A stretch of DNA of 64,000 bases from Diadophis punctatus similis (lineage: Eukaryota > Chordata > Lepidosauria > Squamata > Dipsadidae). Position numbers and translations under genes: made by a program. The notes under the pieces were generated by a model. It did not search any database. It had not been told where the DNA came from and saw only the letters and a program-made list of their open reading frames with translations. Where the stretch lies: NCBI GenBank assembly GCA_023053685.1, contig JALIGW010000032.1:6143720-6207719 (forward strand). Reading direction: 5' to 3'. Positions within the stretch are counted from its first letter, which is position 1, and every line of letters starts with the position of its first letter. Positions 22,402 through 32,797 of this stretch are shown here, piece after piece.

Positions 22402-25085
22402 TTAAAACTGACTAAGACAATAAACGGATGGTTGGAACTGAATATCCTGTAACTCTCCCAGTGGCGAAGGTGGCTCGTCTTGACCCAAAGGTTTTAACTG
22501 CCCTTCCAAAGGCCTGCAGGGTTGGGGCAGCCGTATGTGGGGGAGGGAGGGAGGATTGTTTGAAGAGCAGGAGCCCCCACCTAGAAGGTGGGCTTCACGG
22601 GGCCCAGGAGATGGCATCCTTTCAAGGGAGAGTCTATGGAGCTTCTCGGTCATCCAGGTTGCGGACGTCCCAAAGGTGTGTTTTTTTTAAGGGCAACTGG
22701 ACTTCCTTGGTTTTTTTCCTTCAAAAATTTTCACTTCTCATCCAAGAAGATCTAACTGAGTGGTGGATTTGGGGTTTTTGTAGTCATTTGGTCGTTAGCA
22801 CTCTCTCTGAGAGTTGTTGAGGCCACTTGGAGATGTATCTGTGCCCTCGGGGTCACCTGAATAGTGCAAATGGGTGTGGAGCCTTCTTGGAACTGCTGAA
22901 AGGACCGTATTGTAAACAGGAGATGGGTGGTGTGGTATCCCTCCCCCTCTGTTGAGGGAGGGCCGTTCAATTTTGACACAGATGGCCTCTTTGACCCCTC
23001 TTCTCAAACCAGCCATCCCCTCTGTCCAAAACTTGGGCTTTGCTGTCTTTAAAAGAGTGGCCTCTGTGTCTTTCAAATGCAGATGGACTGATAAATCTAG
23101 TCCTGATGAGTTTGTTCTCCTAAGTTGTGCCACGCGTTTATGAAGTGGTTGCTTTCCCCCCCCCCAATGCCCAGGTCTGCACGTGTCTCACTGCATTGCA
23201 TTGCATATACCACATTACCCAGTTTGTGTCAGGGTGTTTTGTCCTTGGGGTGGACAAACGTCTGCCTTAATGGCTTGAAAGCCAATGAACAACAGAGTTC
23301 TAAGGACCAGATGACTGCTAAGAATATAAATCCTTCCATTCTCCACCAGTCAGTTAGAACTGAAGAAGCTTCTTGGATGAGAAGCAAAACGTCTTCAAAG
23401 GAAAAGAAAAACCTAGAAAGTCCAGTTGCCTTTTGGAAAAAGCACCTTTGGTGCATCAGAACCTCCTGGGAGCCAATGCAGCTCACACACCCTTCCATTC
23501 CACCAAATTTCAGTTAAGGGTTGTCCCTAACCCCCCTGGCCTTTTACTAGGTTTTTCTATCTTGGCTTCTTGCTTTCCTTTGGGCAGGAAAGGTGGAGAA
23601 AGCAAGAAAGAAAGAGGAGGGTTGGCTGCTTGGGCAGCCCCAGGAGAGGGCAGCCTGTAGATCAGTCGGGCACTGTGGCTGCCCCTCGCTACCTGGGGCA
23701 TTTGGAGGGCTCTGCCAGGCTGCTGCCAGGCTCAGAGGAAGACAAAGTTCCTGGCCCTTCTGCCTTTGCATCCTCTTCTCCAGCCTCCCCCCCCCCCAAA
23801 TTCAGACAGGCTGCGAACAGAATAGCAGGATGCTGAGGGTTAACGAAAAGAATAGCAATAGCACTTAGACTTATATACCGCTTCATAGTGCTTTCCAGCC
23901 CTCTCTAAGCGGTTTACAGAGTCAGCCTCTTGTCCCCAACAATCTGGGTCCTCATTTTACCGACCTCAGAAGGATGGAAGGCTGAGTCAACCTTGAGCCG
24001 GTGAGATTTGAACAGCTGAACTGCTGAACTAGCAGTCACTGAAGTAGGTTGCAGTGCTGCTTTTAACCACTGTGCCACCTCGGCTCTAGGAGGGACTAGG
24101 AGGGACATGAGAGCAGTCTTGCAGTATTTGAGGGGCAGCCCCAGAGAAGAGGGAGGTCAACTTATTTTCCAAAGCACCAGAAGGAAAGACAAGAAAGAGT
24201 AGGTGGAAACTAATCCAGAAGAGAAGCAACCTAGAACTACAGAGAAACTTCCTAACAGTGAAAACAATTAATCAGTGGAATAATGTCTATGGAGATTCTC
24301 AGTCATCCAGGTCATGGTTGACCCAAAGGTCCTTTTTCTGAGCTGAAGAATCTTCTTGGATGAGAGGCAAAACATCTTCAAATAAGAACCAGAAAGTCCA
24401 ATTTTTTCTTGAAAAAGCACTTTTGGGACAATCGGTGGAATGGCTTGACTCCAGAAGTTGTAGATTGTCCATCACTTGAGGTTGGACAACCATTTGCCTG
24501 GAATAGTCTAGGGTCTCCTCCTGCTTGTGCAGGGGGTTGGACTAGAAGACCTCCAAGGTCCCTTCCATTTCTATTATACTGTCATTCTATTACTTCCTTG
24601 ACCTCACATACCATGCCAGGGTGGTAGGGGAAGAGGCAGCAGTGGGTCCAGCTGGGATTTGCTATCTGTGAAGAGGGATGAGTGTTCCCACCACTGGTCT
24701 CCTCCCCTCCTCCCCCCCTCCCCCCTAGGAGACTCCAGGTCAGAGCCCAACTCTTCAGAAGAAAGCTTCCCACACAGGAATGACCCCAAGGAACATCTCG
24801 TGTCTCTGGGAAGCAGGCAGGGGAGTGATAGGACTCCTTGTCCCAGGGCCTGCCATTCCCTCCCTTCTTCCAGCATCCTTTATTTCACACAGCCCAGCTG
24901 TTGGGAGGGCGGGATTCCACCCTCCAGCCCTCTCTGCCCGGTTTCCCCGGCATCTCCATGGAACCCTGCACGAAGCCTCCGCCACTTACCAGGCAGCTGC
25001 TCAGGTGGCCCCTCCATGCGAGGGTGCAACACCTGGTGGAGGCCCAAACGTATCTCCTTGTTCTTAAAAACCACAGGCTTTTCAG
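22402..25085 (-). CDS. Gene B: four 3'-terminal exons, product not recognised
   Basis: Minus-strand exons 25085-24990, 24665-24612, 23810-23693 and 22513-22402 (stop TAA). Each acceptor has a pyrimidine tract ending CAG; donors are GTAAGT, GTATGT and GTAGCG. Intron phases 1, 1, 2 match at every junction and give ~127 open residues: EKPVVFKNKEIRLGLHQVLH, then a Pro/Leu stretch (DPLLPLPLPPWH), an acidic Glu/Ser-rich part (GEEDAKAEGPGTLSSSEP) and the end LGELQDIQFQPSVYCLSQF. It resembles a low-complexity cytoplasmic or regulatory tail; I cannot assign a family. A SINE and CR1 lie in the third-from-last intron or its neighbour, and a Penelope-like element lies in the last intron. The upstream part of the gene is not established. 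Confidence 0.55.
22632..23475 (-). mobile_element. Penelope-like retroelement fragment with inverted termini
   Basis: The minus strand codes (22795-23133) for a piece like the GIY-YIG endonuclease end of Penelope-like elements: GVKEAICVKIERPSLNRGGG. It is bracketed by the same ~120-bp terminal sequence in opposite orientations (22632-22757 and 23345-23475), containing CTTCTTGGATGAGAAGC and GTCCAGTTGCC. Inverted LTR-like termini are a known Penelope feature. The RT region is missing. Confidence 0.65.
23850..24089 (-). mobile_element. tRNA-derived SINE (AGTGCTATTGCTATT tail)
   Basis: On the minus strand it starts GAGCCGAGGTGGCACAGTGG (A-box region), has TCAAATCTCACCGGCTCAAG (B-box region), the body TAAACCGCTTAGAGAGGGCT and the tail GCTATTGCTATTC. 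Sister copies: 25617, 32798, 56452 (minus) and 54647, 61397 (plus). Confidence 0.85.
24090..24570 (+). mobile_element. CR1 3' fragment with Penelope-terminus insert
   Basis: CR1 sequence is interrupted at 24287-24428 by the TCTATGGAGATTCTCAGTCA ... AAAAGCACTTTTGGGACAA terminal hairpin half, then resumes with GTGGAATGGCTTGACTCCAG. Confidence 0.75.
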
Positions 25086-25194
25086 CTGATGTAGGCCAAG
25101 CAAAGAATTCCTGTCTTGGCTTCTCCATCCTCAGCAAGGAAGGACCAGGAGGTTCGTCTCCTGATTCAATCACCCTTCAACTCTCATTAGAGCT

Positions 25195-25350
25195 GGTTCA
25201 CAGAATGGCAGAGTTGGAAGGGACCTTGGAGGTCATTTAGTTCATCCCCCTACTCAAGCAGGAGACCTTATACCATTTCAGGCAAATGGCTGTCCAGTCT
25301 CTTCTTAAAAACCTCCAGTGTTGGAGCATTTACAACTTCCGGAGGCAAAA
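25195..25350 (-). mobile_element. CR1 3' tail (antisense)
   Basis: GAGTTGGAAGGGACCTTGGA, then AAGCAGGAGACCTTATACCA and CTTCTTAAAAACCTCCAGTG. Confidence 0.85.
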
Positions 25351-25616
25351 AGAAGGCTATTTGAAATGTAATCACATTCCTTGCTGTTCGTAGGCCCTAC
25401 TGGCCGAAAGAGTCTCTTCCATAGTCATTTTGGGGAAAGACTAACGAGTCGATTGTTGAGTCCTACAGAAGCAGGGGACTGTACTGTTTAACAGTACACA
25501 GTACTGTTAAAAATGTTTATTGATATGTAAATTGGAAAAATGGGAAAAATGGGGGGAAAAAGAAGCAGGGGACTGTACCTCCTCCTACAGCCCTGAATTC
25601 TTTCTTGAGGAGACCT

Positions 25617-25856
25617 TCATAGCAATAGCAATAGCACTTAGACTTATATACAGCTTCACAGTGCTTTCCAGCCTTCTCTCAGCGGTTTACAGAGTTCAGC
25701 ATATTGCCCCCAACAATCTGGGTCCTCATTTTACCCACCTCGGAAGGATGGAAGGCTGAGTCAACCTTGAGCCTGGTTGGATTTGAACAGCTGAACTGCT
25801 GAACTAGCAGTCAGGCTGCAGTGCTGCTTTTAACCACTGCGCCACCTCGGCTCCTA
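25617..25856 (-). mobile_element. tRNA-derived SINE (AGTGCTATTGCTATT tail)
   Basis: Same layout as 23850-24089: AGCAATAGCACTTAGACTTA at the left and GCGCCACCTCGGCTC at the right. Confidence 0.85.
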
Positions 25857-25902
25857 ACAAATGATCCTCCTCATAATCAAATGATGTGATTTTCACCAAT
25901 GC

Positions 25903-26270
25903 CTACTGGGCAGGGCTGGGTTCCTACTTACCTTGCTGCCGGTTCGCTTCCTCCCAGGCCGTGTGGGTGCACCTCGTGGGCGCGCATGTGCTTTGCACGT
26001 GCGCACATGCGCATGCACAGTGGCAAAAAATCAGGAAAAAAAAGCCAAAAACAAGATGGCAACCACATGCATAGTGCCGGAAACTCAGCTTCTGCGCATG
26101 CTCAGAAGAAAAAGAAGAAATTCAAAAAAAAATTCACAAAAAAGATGGCGGTGCCCACAGACCAGCACTGACCAAACTGGGTCCGTGACATCATCGTGAC
26201 ATCACCAGCGGGTTGCTACCGGTTCGCCCAAACCGGTCCGAACTGGGAGGAACCCACCCCTGCTATTGGG
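25903..26270. mobile_element. hAT MITE with 8-bp TSD (one mismatch)
   Basis: Element 25911-26262 (352 bp), CAGGGCTGGGTTCCTACTTA to GGAACCCACCCCTG, flanked by CTACTGGG and CTATTGGG. The interior has AACCGGTCCGAACTGG and GCGCATGC boxes shared with 43747-44097. Confidence 0.9.
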
Positions 26271-26355
26271 GGGCTGAAGCAGACAACCTGGCCATCTGCT
26301 AACCCCACCCCCACCATCAGAACAATCTCTGCCCCACTTCCAAAGCACAACTTAC

Positions 26356-26431
26356 CTGAAATGCTGCCTCAGGCACTCCCAGGTAGCAGGTTTCAGATGG
26401 TTGCAAGCAAAGCCCTGACGTTCCTTGACTA
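26356..26431 (-). CDS. Possible upstream exon of gene B
   Basis: Minus strand: acceptor CTCCTCCTGCAAAG, 76-bp block, donor GTAAGTTG. One frame gives a protein-like VKERQGFACNHLKPATWECL. Its exit phase does not fit the exon at 25085, so a missing exon would have to lie between, or this is unrelated. Confidence 0.25.
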
Positions 26432-26609
26432 CTTTGCAGGAGGAGAACATCCAACGAGTAAGTCCTTGCTTTTGCCAGTCATACCTATCAAAGTTGCCCT
26501 TCCCGTGAGTGTTGTAGGACCACCAAGACTGTCGAGAAGAAAACCAAAGGTTGCTGGTTCAAATCGGAGAGAAGCCTGGGATCTTGGTCTTCCTCCCAAA
26601 TGACCCCTG

Positions 26610-26844
26610 ATAGGAATGAAACCCTTCTGTCAGGATTGACAGGCAAAACGAAGAAACGATGTTCCGCTGGACTTAGTAAAGAAAGAAAAGCAGTGGGGAA
26701 GTAGGAAGGTTGTAGAAAGAAACATATTATTAAAAAAAACATTTTTCCCATGTCAAATCTTCAACCTTCTGTTTATTAATTTCACTCTTTAATCATTGTG
26801 CTGTTGTAGCACTCATGTTAAAGTAATTCTAAAGTTTCAATCAG
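26610..26844. other. Unassigned sequence
   Basis: Nothing recognised. Confidence 0.35.
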
Positions 26845-27745
26845 AATCCATCCATCCATCCACCAGAATAGATCTGGAAGAGACCTTGGAGGTCTTCCTG
26901 CCCAACCTCCTGCCCAAGGAGGAGACCCTCTACCATTCTAGACCAGTGACGGTCCAGTCTCTTCTTAAAAACTTTCAGTGATGGATCACCCACAATCGAA
27001 CTGGATGACAGAATAACAGAGTTGGAAGGGACCTTGGAGGTCTTCTAGTCTAACCCCCTGATCAAGCAGGAAACTCTATACCATTTCAGACAAATGTGTC
27101 AGGCCGAAGCCAATATAGTTGGGGTCTTTGGCCTGCCACACTTTATGCCATTTTATTATGCCTGCTTTACTGTGGGAACTTGAGAGGGGGGATTGCATGA
27201 GGGCTGTCTGCATGTAGTCATAACAAATGCTTTCTAGAAAGTCAAGGTCATCCTTTGTCTTCGCACTCCTACACCTGCACGCGAGAAGATGGGTGGATCT
27301 GCCAGGCTGGCTGTCAGACATTGGTCTACGTGATGGATTTGGGGGTGTGGGGACAAGGGCTTGAACTTTCAACTGGGTGGTGAACCCTGAAGCGCTTCAG
27401 ATTCAGGATTCACCCATATGTGCCAACATGGCTCTGTTAATAAATTGGAACTTCCTCAAAGTATATGCCTCGGACTCTGATTTAATTTTAGATGCTATTT
27501 GGAACCCTGACAAAATGGTTGTCCAATTTCTTCTTTAAAATCCTCCAGGGATGGAGCCCCCACAACTTCTGAAGGCAACTTCTGTTCCAGTGGTTAATTG
27601 TTCTCACTGTCAGGAAGTTTCTCCTTAGTTCCAGGTTGCTTCTCTCCGTGATTGGTTTCCATTCGTGGTTTCTTGTCCTGCCTTCAAGATAGTTTGGAGA
27701 ATAGGTTCACACCCTCTTCTTTGTGGATATTAAAAAGCCAGAAGA
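26845..27745 (-). mobile_element. Two antisense CR1 3' ends, one split by a solo LTR
   Basis: First copy 26845-27000; second 27003-27096 continuing at 27513-27745, shown by AACAGAGTTGGAAGGGACCT before the LTR and GGTTGTCCAATTTCTTCTTT after it. Confidence 0.85.
27092..27517. mobile_element. Solo LTR with 5-bp TSD
   Basis: LTR 27097-27512 (416 bp) starts TGTCAGGCCGAAGCC and ends GGAACCCTGACA (TG...CA, near-inverse TGTCAGG/CCTGACA), with AAATG on both sides (27092-27096, 27513-27517). AATAAA occurs near 27438. No internal coding region remains, consistent with LTR-LTR recombination. ERV versus Gypsy origin not resolved. Confidence 0.8.
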
Positions 27746-27828
27746 CAGTAATGAAGGTTTGTTTTTTCGAGCTGTTGGTTGGGGCCTTATGTATAAGCAT
27801 TTTGTTGCATGCCTTTCATCTCAGAGGG

Positions 27829-28143
27829 GCAGGATGGCTCAGTGGTTAAAGCCGCTGAGCTTGTCAGCTGGAAAGCCGACAGCTCAAGTTCGAGACCTGA
27901 GCTGCTCAAAATGGGCTGAGTTCCCATTCCTTTCCCCAGCTTCTGCCCACCTAGCAGTTTGAAAGCATGCAAATGTGAGTAGATCAATAGGTGCCACTTG
28001 GGTGGGAAGCATTCCATGTGCCTTGGCATGTAATGCTGGCCACATGACCACAGAAATGTCTTCGGACAATGCTGGTTTCCTCGGCCAAGCACCATGCTGT
28101 AGTGTTGGACACAACTAGACAAGGGAAACTTTCCCCCTTTACA
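27829..28143 (+). mobile_element. Sauria-type SINE
   Basis: AGGATGGCTCAGTGGTTAAA (A box), AGTTCGAGACC (B box), AGCATGCAAATGTGAGTAGA, CACATGACCACAGAAATGTC and the 3' GGACACAACTAGACAAGGGA are all in the order known for Sauria SINEs of squamates. Confidence 0.9.
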
Positions 28144-28145
28144 GA

Positions 28146-28605
28146 TGTTGAGACTCTAGAAAAGAGTGCAGAGAAGAGCAACAAAGATGATTAGGGGACT
28201 GGAGGCTAAAACATATGAAGAACGGTTGCAGGAACTGGGTATGTCTAGTTTGATGAAAAGAAGGACTAGGGGAGACATGATAGCAGTCTTCCAATATCTC
28301 AGGGGTTGCCACAAAGAAGAGGGAGTCAAACTATTCTCCAAAGCACCTGAAGGCAGGACAAGAAGCAACGGGTGGAAACTAATCAAGGAGAGAAGTAACT
28401 TCGAACTAAGGAGACATTTCCTTAGAACAATTAATCAGTGGAACAGCTTGCCTCCAGAAGTTGTAGGTGCTCCACCATTGGAGGTTTTTAAGAAGAGATT
28501 AGACAGCCTCTTGTCTGAAGTGTGTAGGGTTTCCTGCTCAAGCAGAGGTTTGACTAGAAGACCTCCAAGGTCCCTTCCAACTCTGTTGTTCTATTCTATA
28601 GCATC
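28146..28605 (+). mobile_element. CR1 3' end (~460 bp)
   Basis: Continues the ORF2 C-terminus: [20 protein letters not shown] then LKRRTRGDMIA-like sequence. Frame open until 28723 from 28166 apart from a small deletion near 28428. Close to the copy at 50907-52905. Confidence 0.9.
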
Positions 28606-28772
28606 TCATCTCTCTCTCTCTCTCTCAAACCCACACCCAGTCTATTTGCAAAATAAAGACACAGAGATACACACCGACATGCTTGGTGTGATACTTGTGA
28701 TAACCCACTCCTGTCGAGACTGAATAGTTTACAAGCTGTTGCCAAGATGTCAGGACATGATTTTTAAAAACC

Positions 28773-29522
28773 AGTGTAGCATAAGGTGACCAGACGTCCC
28801 GATTTTGGCGGGACACACCCGCTTTTTCACCATTTGTCCCGCGTCCCGCCCGCCCTCTTAAAAAGTCCCGATTTCTTGAAAGAATGCCCGACTAGGGCAT
28901 TCTTTCAAAAAATCGCCCTGAAAGGCAGCAGGCCTCTCAGCTCGGGCCGGCTGTGGGCAGCGTTGGCGGCGGGCGGGCGTCCCGCGTTGTTGACTCCTCC
29001 GGCGGTGGCTGGAAGCTGGGGGGAGGGGGAAGGGAGGCTGCTCCTCCTCTCCTTCCCCCGCCCCATCCCTAGCCCCGCCCTCAGAGGCGCCGCTGCTGTT
29101 GGGAGGGGTGAGGGACGAGGAGCCGTCGCCGCTTTGAGCTTACGAGCGGCGCAAACAGCCCTTCCTCGTCCCCCTCCCCTTTCTTCCCCCCGTCGCCTCG
29201 CTGCCGCCGTTGCCCTGGGGCCGGGCGGGCGACCGGGAGACCGCGGCGCTTGGATGCTTGGAGCAGGTAAGCTGCCGGCTGCCTCCTTTCCCCGTCTCCC
29301 GCCTCCCGTTCGTTGCTTGCCAGCCCGGCCGAAGGGGAGGCGGGAGGCGAGGAAAGGAGGCAGCCGGCAGCTTACCTTTCGCGAGCTCCAGGCATCCAAG
29401 CGCCCTCCCGCCTCCCCCCCCTCTCCCCCCCACCTCACCTGGACGCCGACATTTGCTGTTTTGCCCTCTGCGCATGCGCATTCCCCCCATCCCGCTTAAA
29501 AATAAAAAAATCTGGTCACTTT
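28773..29522. mobile_element. GC-rich TIR element (AAGGTGACCAGA), left copy
   Basis: Starts AAGGTGACCAGACGTCCCG at 28783 and ends TCTGGTCACTTT at 29522. A ~700-bp CpG-rich core contains a ~50-bp palindrome (29247-29297 against 29350-29402), each arm with GCAGGTAAGC- or AAAGGTAAGC-like splice-donor sequence. The flank AGTGTAGCAT at 28773-28782 recurs after the other copy's right end (33472-33481). Pro/Arg-rich frames over it are not genes. Confidence 0.6.
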
Positions 29523-29592
29523 GGTGTAGGAACTCCTGCTTGAGCAGGGGGTTGGACTAGATGACCTACAAGGTCCCTTCCAACTCTAATAA
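29523..29592 (+). mobile_element. CR1 3' tail
   Basis: TGCTTGAGCAGGGGGTTGGA and CAAGGTCCCTTCCAACTCTA, then an AATAAT tail. Confidence 0.8.
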
Positions 29593-30470
29593 TAAATGTA
29601 AATCTGAAGTTACAAATCGAAAAGAAAAATACAGCTGCCATGACTGAACTTCCAGACAATTCTACCTGGAGGACTGAGAATCTTCGCCGACAAAACACGC
29701 CAGAAGCTCAAAGGAAGCTGCCTTGATCCTCTTTCGGAGCAGAGGAGGCCCAGAGAAACCGGGGCAGTCTTTCGCGAGGCTGCTGTGCCCGTTTCCTGAC
29801 CTGGCCTGCTTTGAAGGGTTGAGAAGACGTAGCTCTAAGGAGGAGAGGACTGGAGAAAGGGAATTCAAACACCAGAAGAGTTAGGAAACTGCCAGGAGGC
29901 ATCCATCAGTAAATCTTTAACAACTCTGCCAACTCTTTCTGCTAAACCTTTGATGCTTGCTAAACTAGCTAAGCTTTTAGCACCGCGGAGCTGCCTAGAA
30001 TTAGCTGAAAGGCAAAACGCATCACAGCCGCACAATGAATCTCCGCTCCAAGTACGTGACCCATCTCTGGTGTAATCAGCCATCCACACTCCGGAGCCTC
30101 GGATAAAAAGCCACAGAGCCCATGTGGCTCAACAGACTGCCATTTATGAGGTTGCGAGATGCTTTATCGCCAAGCCAAGCTGGAGAGCAAAATAGCTGCA
30201 AACGATCCCGAAGAGGCGAAGACATGGGGCCCTTGTGTCCACCACGAAGAGGCTTGGCCCAGCCGCTCTGATCCAGCAAGCCAAACAACCACCATTCCCA
30301 TAAAACTCTCTTTTTTTAATGCGGCAGATGAGAATCCGTGCCATGCACAGATGTCTGCTTATTGGGCTTAGTGTGACATTATAAAAATGTAGTTCAATCC
30401 CTGGGAGCTTTTCTGGAAGCGCCATGAAGAGGCCTATAAATCAAACCTGGCCTGCAGGAATGTTGGTTGG
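29593..30470. other. Unassigned sequence
   Basis: Unique-looking mixed sequence, frames of 60-93 codons only, no splice chain found. Confidence 0.35.
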
Positions 30471-31145
30471 TACAGAACGTAGCTGCTGCTTGCATGCAGC
30501 TGGTCTTCCAATACTTGGAGGGCTGTCGTAGGGAAGAGGACCTTGGTTTATTCTCCAAAGCACCTGAGGGCAGAGCAAGAAGCAATGGGTAGAAGACGGT
30601 CAGAGGGAGATAAGGAGGAATTTCCGGACAGGGAGAACGATGAAGAGATTGGACATCCACCTGTCTGAAATAGTATAGGGCAGTGATGGCGAACCTTTTT
30701 TTCCTTGGGTGCCGAAAGCGCGTGCTCGTGCGCTATCGCACACGTGCGAGTGCCCACACCCATAATTCAATGCATGGGGAGGACGAAAACAGCCTCTCCC
30801 GCCCCCCCCAGAGGCCCTCTGGAGGCTGGAAATGGCCCATTTCCCGACTTCCGGTGGAGCCTAGGGAGGGAGAAACCGCCCTCCCGCCCCCAGGGAGGCC
30901 CTCCGGAAGCCGAAAACACCCTCCCAGAGCCTCCGTGTGAGCTGAAAATCAGCTGGCTGGCATGCACATGCGCGTTGGAGCTAAGCTAGGGCAACGGCTC
31001 GCGTGCCGGCAGATATGGCTCCAAGTGCCACCTCTGGCACGGGTGCCATAGGTTCGCAATCACTGGTATAGGGTCTCCTGCTTGAGCAGGGAGGTTGGAC
31101 TAGAAGTCCTCTGAAGTCCCTTCCAGCCCTAGGATTCTATGAGAC
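30471..31145 (+). mobile_element. CR1 3' end carrying a hAT MITE
   Basis: CR1 sequence 30471-30680 resumes at 31066 (GTATAGGGTCTCCTGCTTGA) after the hAT insertion. A further CR1 piece follows at 31205-31345. Confidence 0.85.
30673..31073. mobile_element. hAT MITE, GATGGCGAACCT family, perfect TSD
   Basis: Element 30681-31065 (385 bp), CAGTGATGGCGAACCTTTT to GGTTCGCAATCACTG, flanked by GTATAGGG (30673-30680, 31066-31073). Third copy of this family in the window, again inside CR1. Confidence 0.92.
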
Positions 31146-31204
31146 AGATAAATAAATTGCATATGATAGGACAGAAAGACAAGAGAGAGGATGGATGGAC
31201 GGAC

Positions 31205-31345
31205 ATGCAAATTAATCAATGGAACAGCCTGCCTCCTGGAATTGTGGGTGCTCCATCACTGGAGGTTCTCAAGAAAAGATTGGACACCCATTTACTCAGG
31301 ATGGACTAAGGCCTTGGGAAGGGATTAGAAGTCCTCCCAGGAACT
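31205..31345 (+). mobile_element. CR1 3' fragment
   Basis: AATCAATGGAACAGCCTGCC and CACTGGAGGTTCTCAAGAAA mark the CR1 end; diverged. Confidence 0.7.
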
Positions 31346-31374
31346 TTCTAGCCCTAGGCATCTATCATTCTAGA

Positions 31375-31800
31375 ATTCCATGGGATCTGCTTTGACTTCC
31401 AAAGTCCTGGTCTTAACCTACGAAGCCCTACATGTTTTGGATCTCTCTCACAACCAGTGACCCCATCAGATGTGGGGAGGTAGGAGCCCAGAGACAAGCC
31501 TTCTCTGGATTTGACACATCTTGATGGAGGATTCGCCCTCCGAGATCCAGATGACTCCCTCACAATTAGGAAGCTGATGACAACTGTACTGCTCCACCAA
31601 GAGTTTGAAGCTCCTTCTCCTAACATTAGATTGTCTCACTGTTGGGAGTTTTGGACTATTTAAATTTGAATTTTAATACATTTATTTTATTTTAATTACA
31701 AGTTATGGACATCTATCTTGCTGTTTTATGGGGGTTTACTGTATTTTACTGAATATCATTAACTGCCCAAAGTCCCTGGAAGCTGGGCGAGACGGAAATC
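31375..31800 (+). mobile_element. Old L2-type LINE 3' fragment
   Basis: AAAGTCCTGGTCTTAACCTA, TACGAAGCCCTACATG and the AT-rich 3' end with TGCCCAAAGTCCCTGGAAG fit the L2 3' region. Strongly decayed. Confidence 0.55.
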
Positions 31801-31959
31801 CTGCAAGACCCAAGTCAACATTCAAGACCTTCTTGAGCTGAAGAAGAAGTATTTTGCGTGAGGATTCGAAACAAAGGTTTGTTGGGAGAAGACAAAATAT
31901 ACGACAGGGTTTCTTAGCAGGGGGATTTGATGGCAAATTTACTTTTGGAAAAGTGGAAC

Positions 31960-32250
31960 ATAAAACAATAGGGTTGGAAGGGACCTTAGAGGTCTTCTAG
32001 TCCAACCCCCAGCTCAAGCAGGAGACCCTATGCCATTCTGGAAAAATGACTGTCCAGTCTCTCCTTTACACCTCCAGTGATGGAGCATCCATGACTTCCC
32101 TATGCCGGCCGTTCCACTAATGAATTGCTCTCACTGCCAGGAAATTTCTCCTAGGTAGGTTGGGGCTCTCTTGGATGAACTTCCACCTGTTCCTTCTTGT
32201 CCTGCCCTCAGGTGCTTTGGAGAATAGGTGGACCCCCTCCTCTCTCAAAC
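31960..32250 (-). mobile_element. CR1 3' fragment (antisense)
   Basis: GGGTTGGAAGGGACCTTAGA and AGTCCAACCCCCAGCTCAAG; ~290 bp. Confidence 0.85.
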
Positions 32251-32299
32251 TATCCTACCGTGCTTGATACACATCACGAGAAGACCCAGCTCTCTGGAG

Positions 32300-32797
32300 A
32301 CCTTGATAACAGCAATAAGCATAACAATGGCACTGAGACTTATATACTGCTCCATAGTGGGCCATAGTTACAGCCCAGTGGGCCATGACGCACTAGTGGG
32401 ACGTGAGGGGTTTGCAACTGGGCTGTGGAAATAGTAGGCGAGCATGTGTGTGCACATGTGTTTCCTCACTTGCGCAAGCCGCGGGCGAGCATGTGTGCCT
32501 GCGCTCCATTTGCATGAGCGACAAACGGCTGGGTGTGTGTGGAGTGGGGGAAGTGAGATCTATTACGGTATTACTCAATCAATCGCCTCCATTTTGCTGT
32601 TCCCCCACTGGGGTCCCAAGCCACATTTTTAGACACGAAAACGTATTACCTGGACAATCTGAGACCTCATTTTACCAACCTCGGAAGGACAGAAGGCCGA
32701 GTCAGCCTTGAGCTGGTCAGGATTGAACTACTGGCAGTGGGAATGCAGAGTTAGCTTGCAATACTGCCTTCTAACCACTGTGCCACCACGGCTTTTA
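32300..32797 (-). mobile_element. tRNA-derived SINE split by a ~300-bp insert
   Basis: The SINE 3' part (GAGACTTATATACTGCTCCA, 32317-32356) and its 5' part (CTCATTTTACCAACCTCGGA, 32668-32797) are separated by GC-rich sequence containing GCGAGCATGTGTG repeats. The insert has no clear TIR. Confidence 0.6.

Noticed and set aside
26440..26457. An 18-bp plus-strand microexon between TTTGCAG and GTAAGT
   Set aside because: No neighbouring plus-strand exons; the overlapping minus-strand exon reading is more protein-like, and even that is uncertain.
28786..29499. 237-residue Pro/Arg/Ala-rich frame with CpG-island composition, possibly a host 5' exon
   Set aside because: It lies between the TIRs of a repeat whose right half recurs at 33129-33471; GC-rich sequence is open in several frames.
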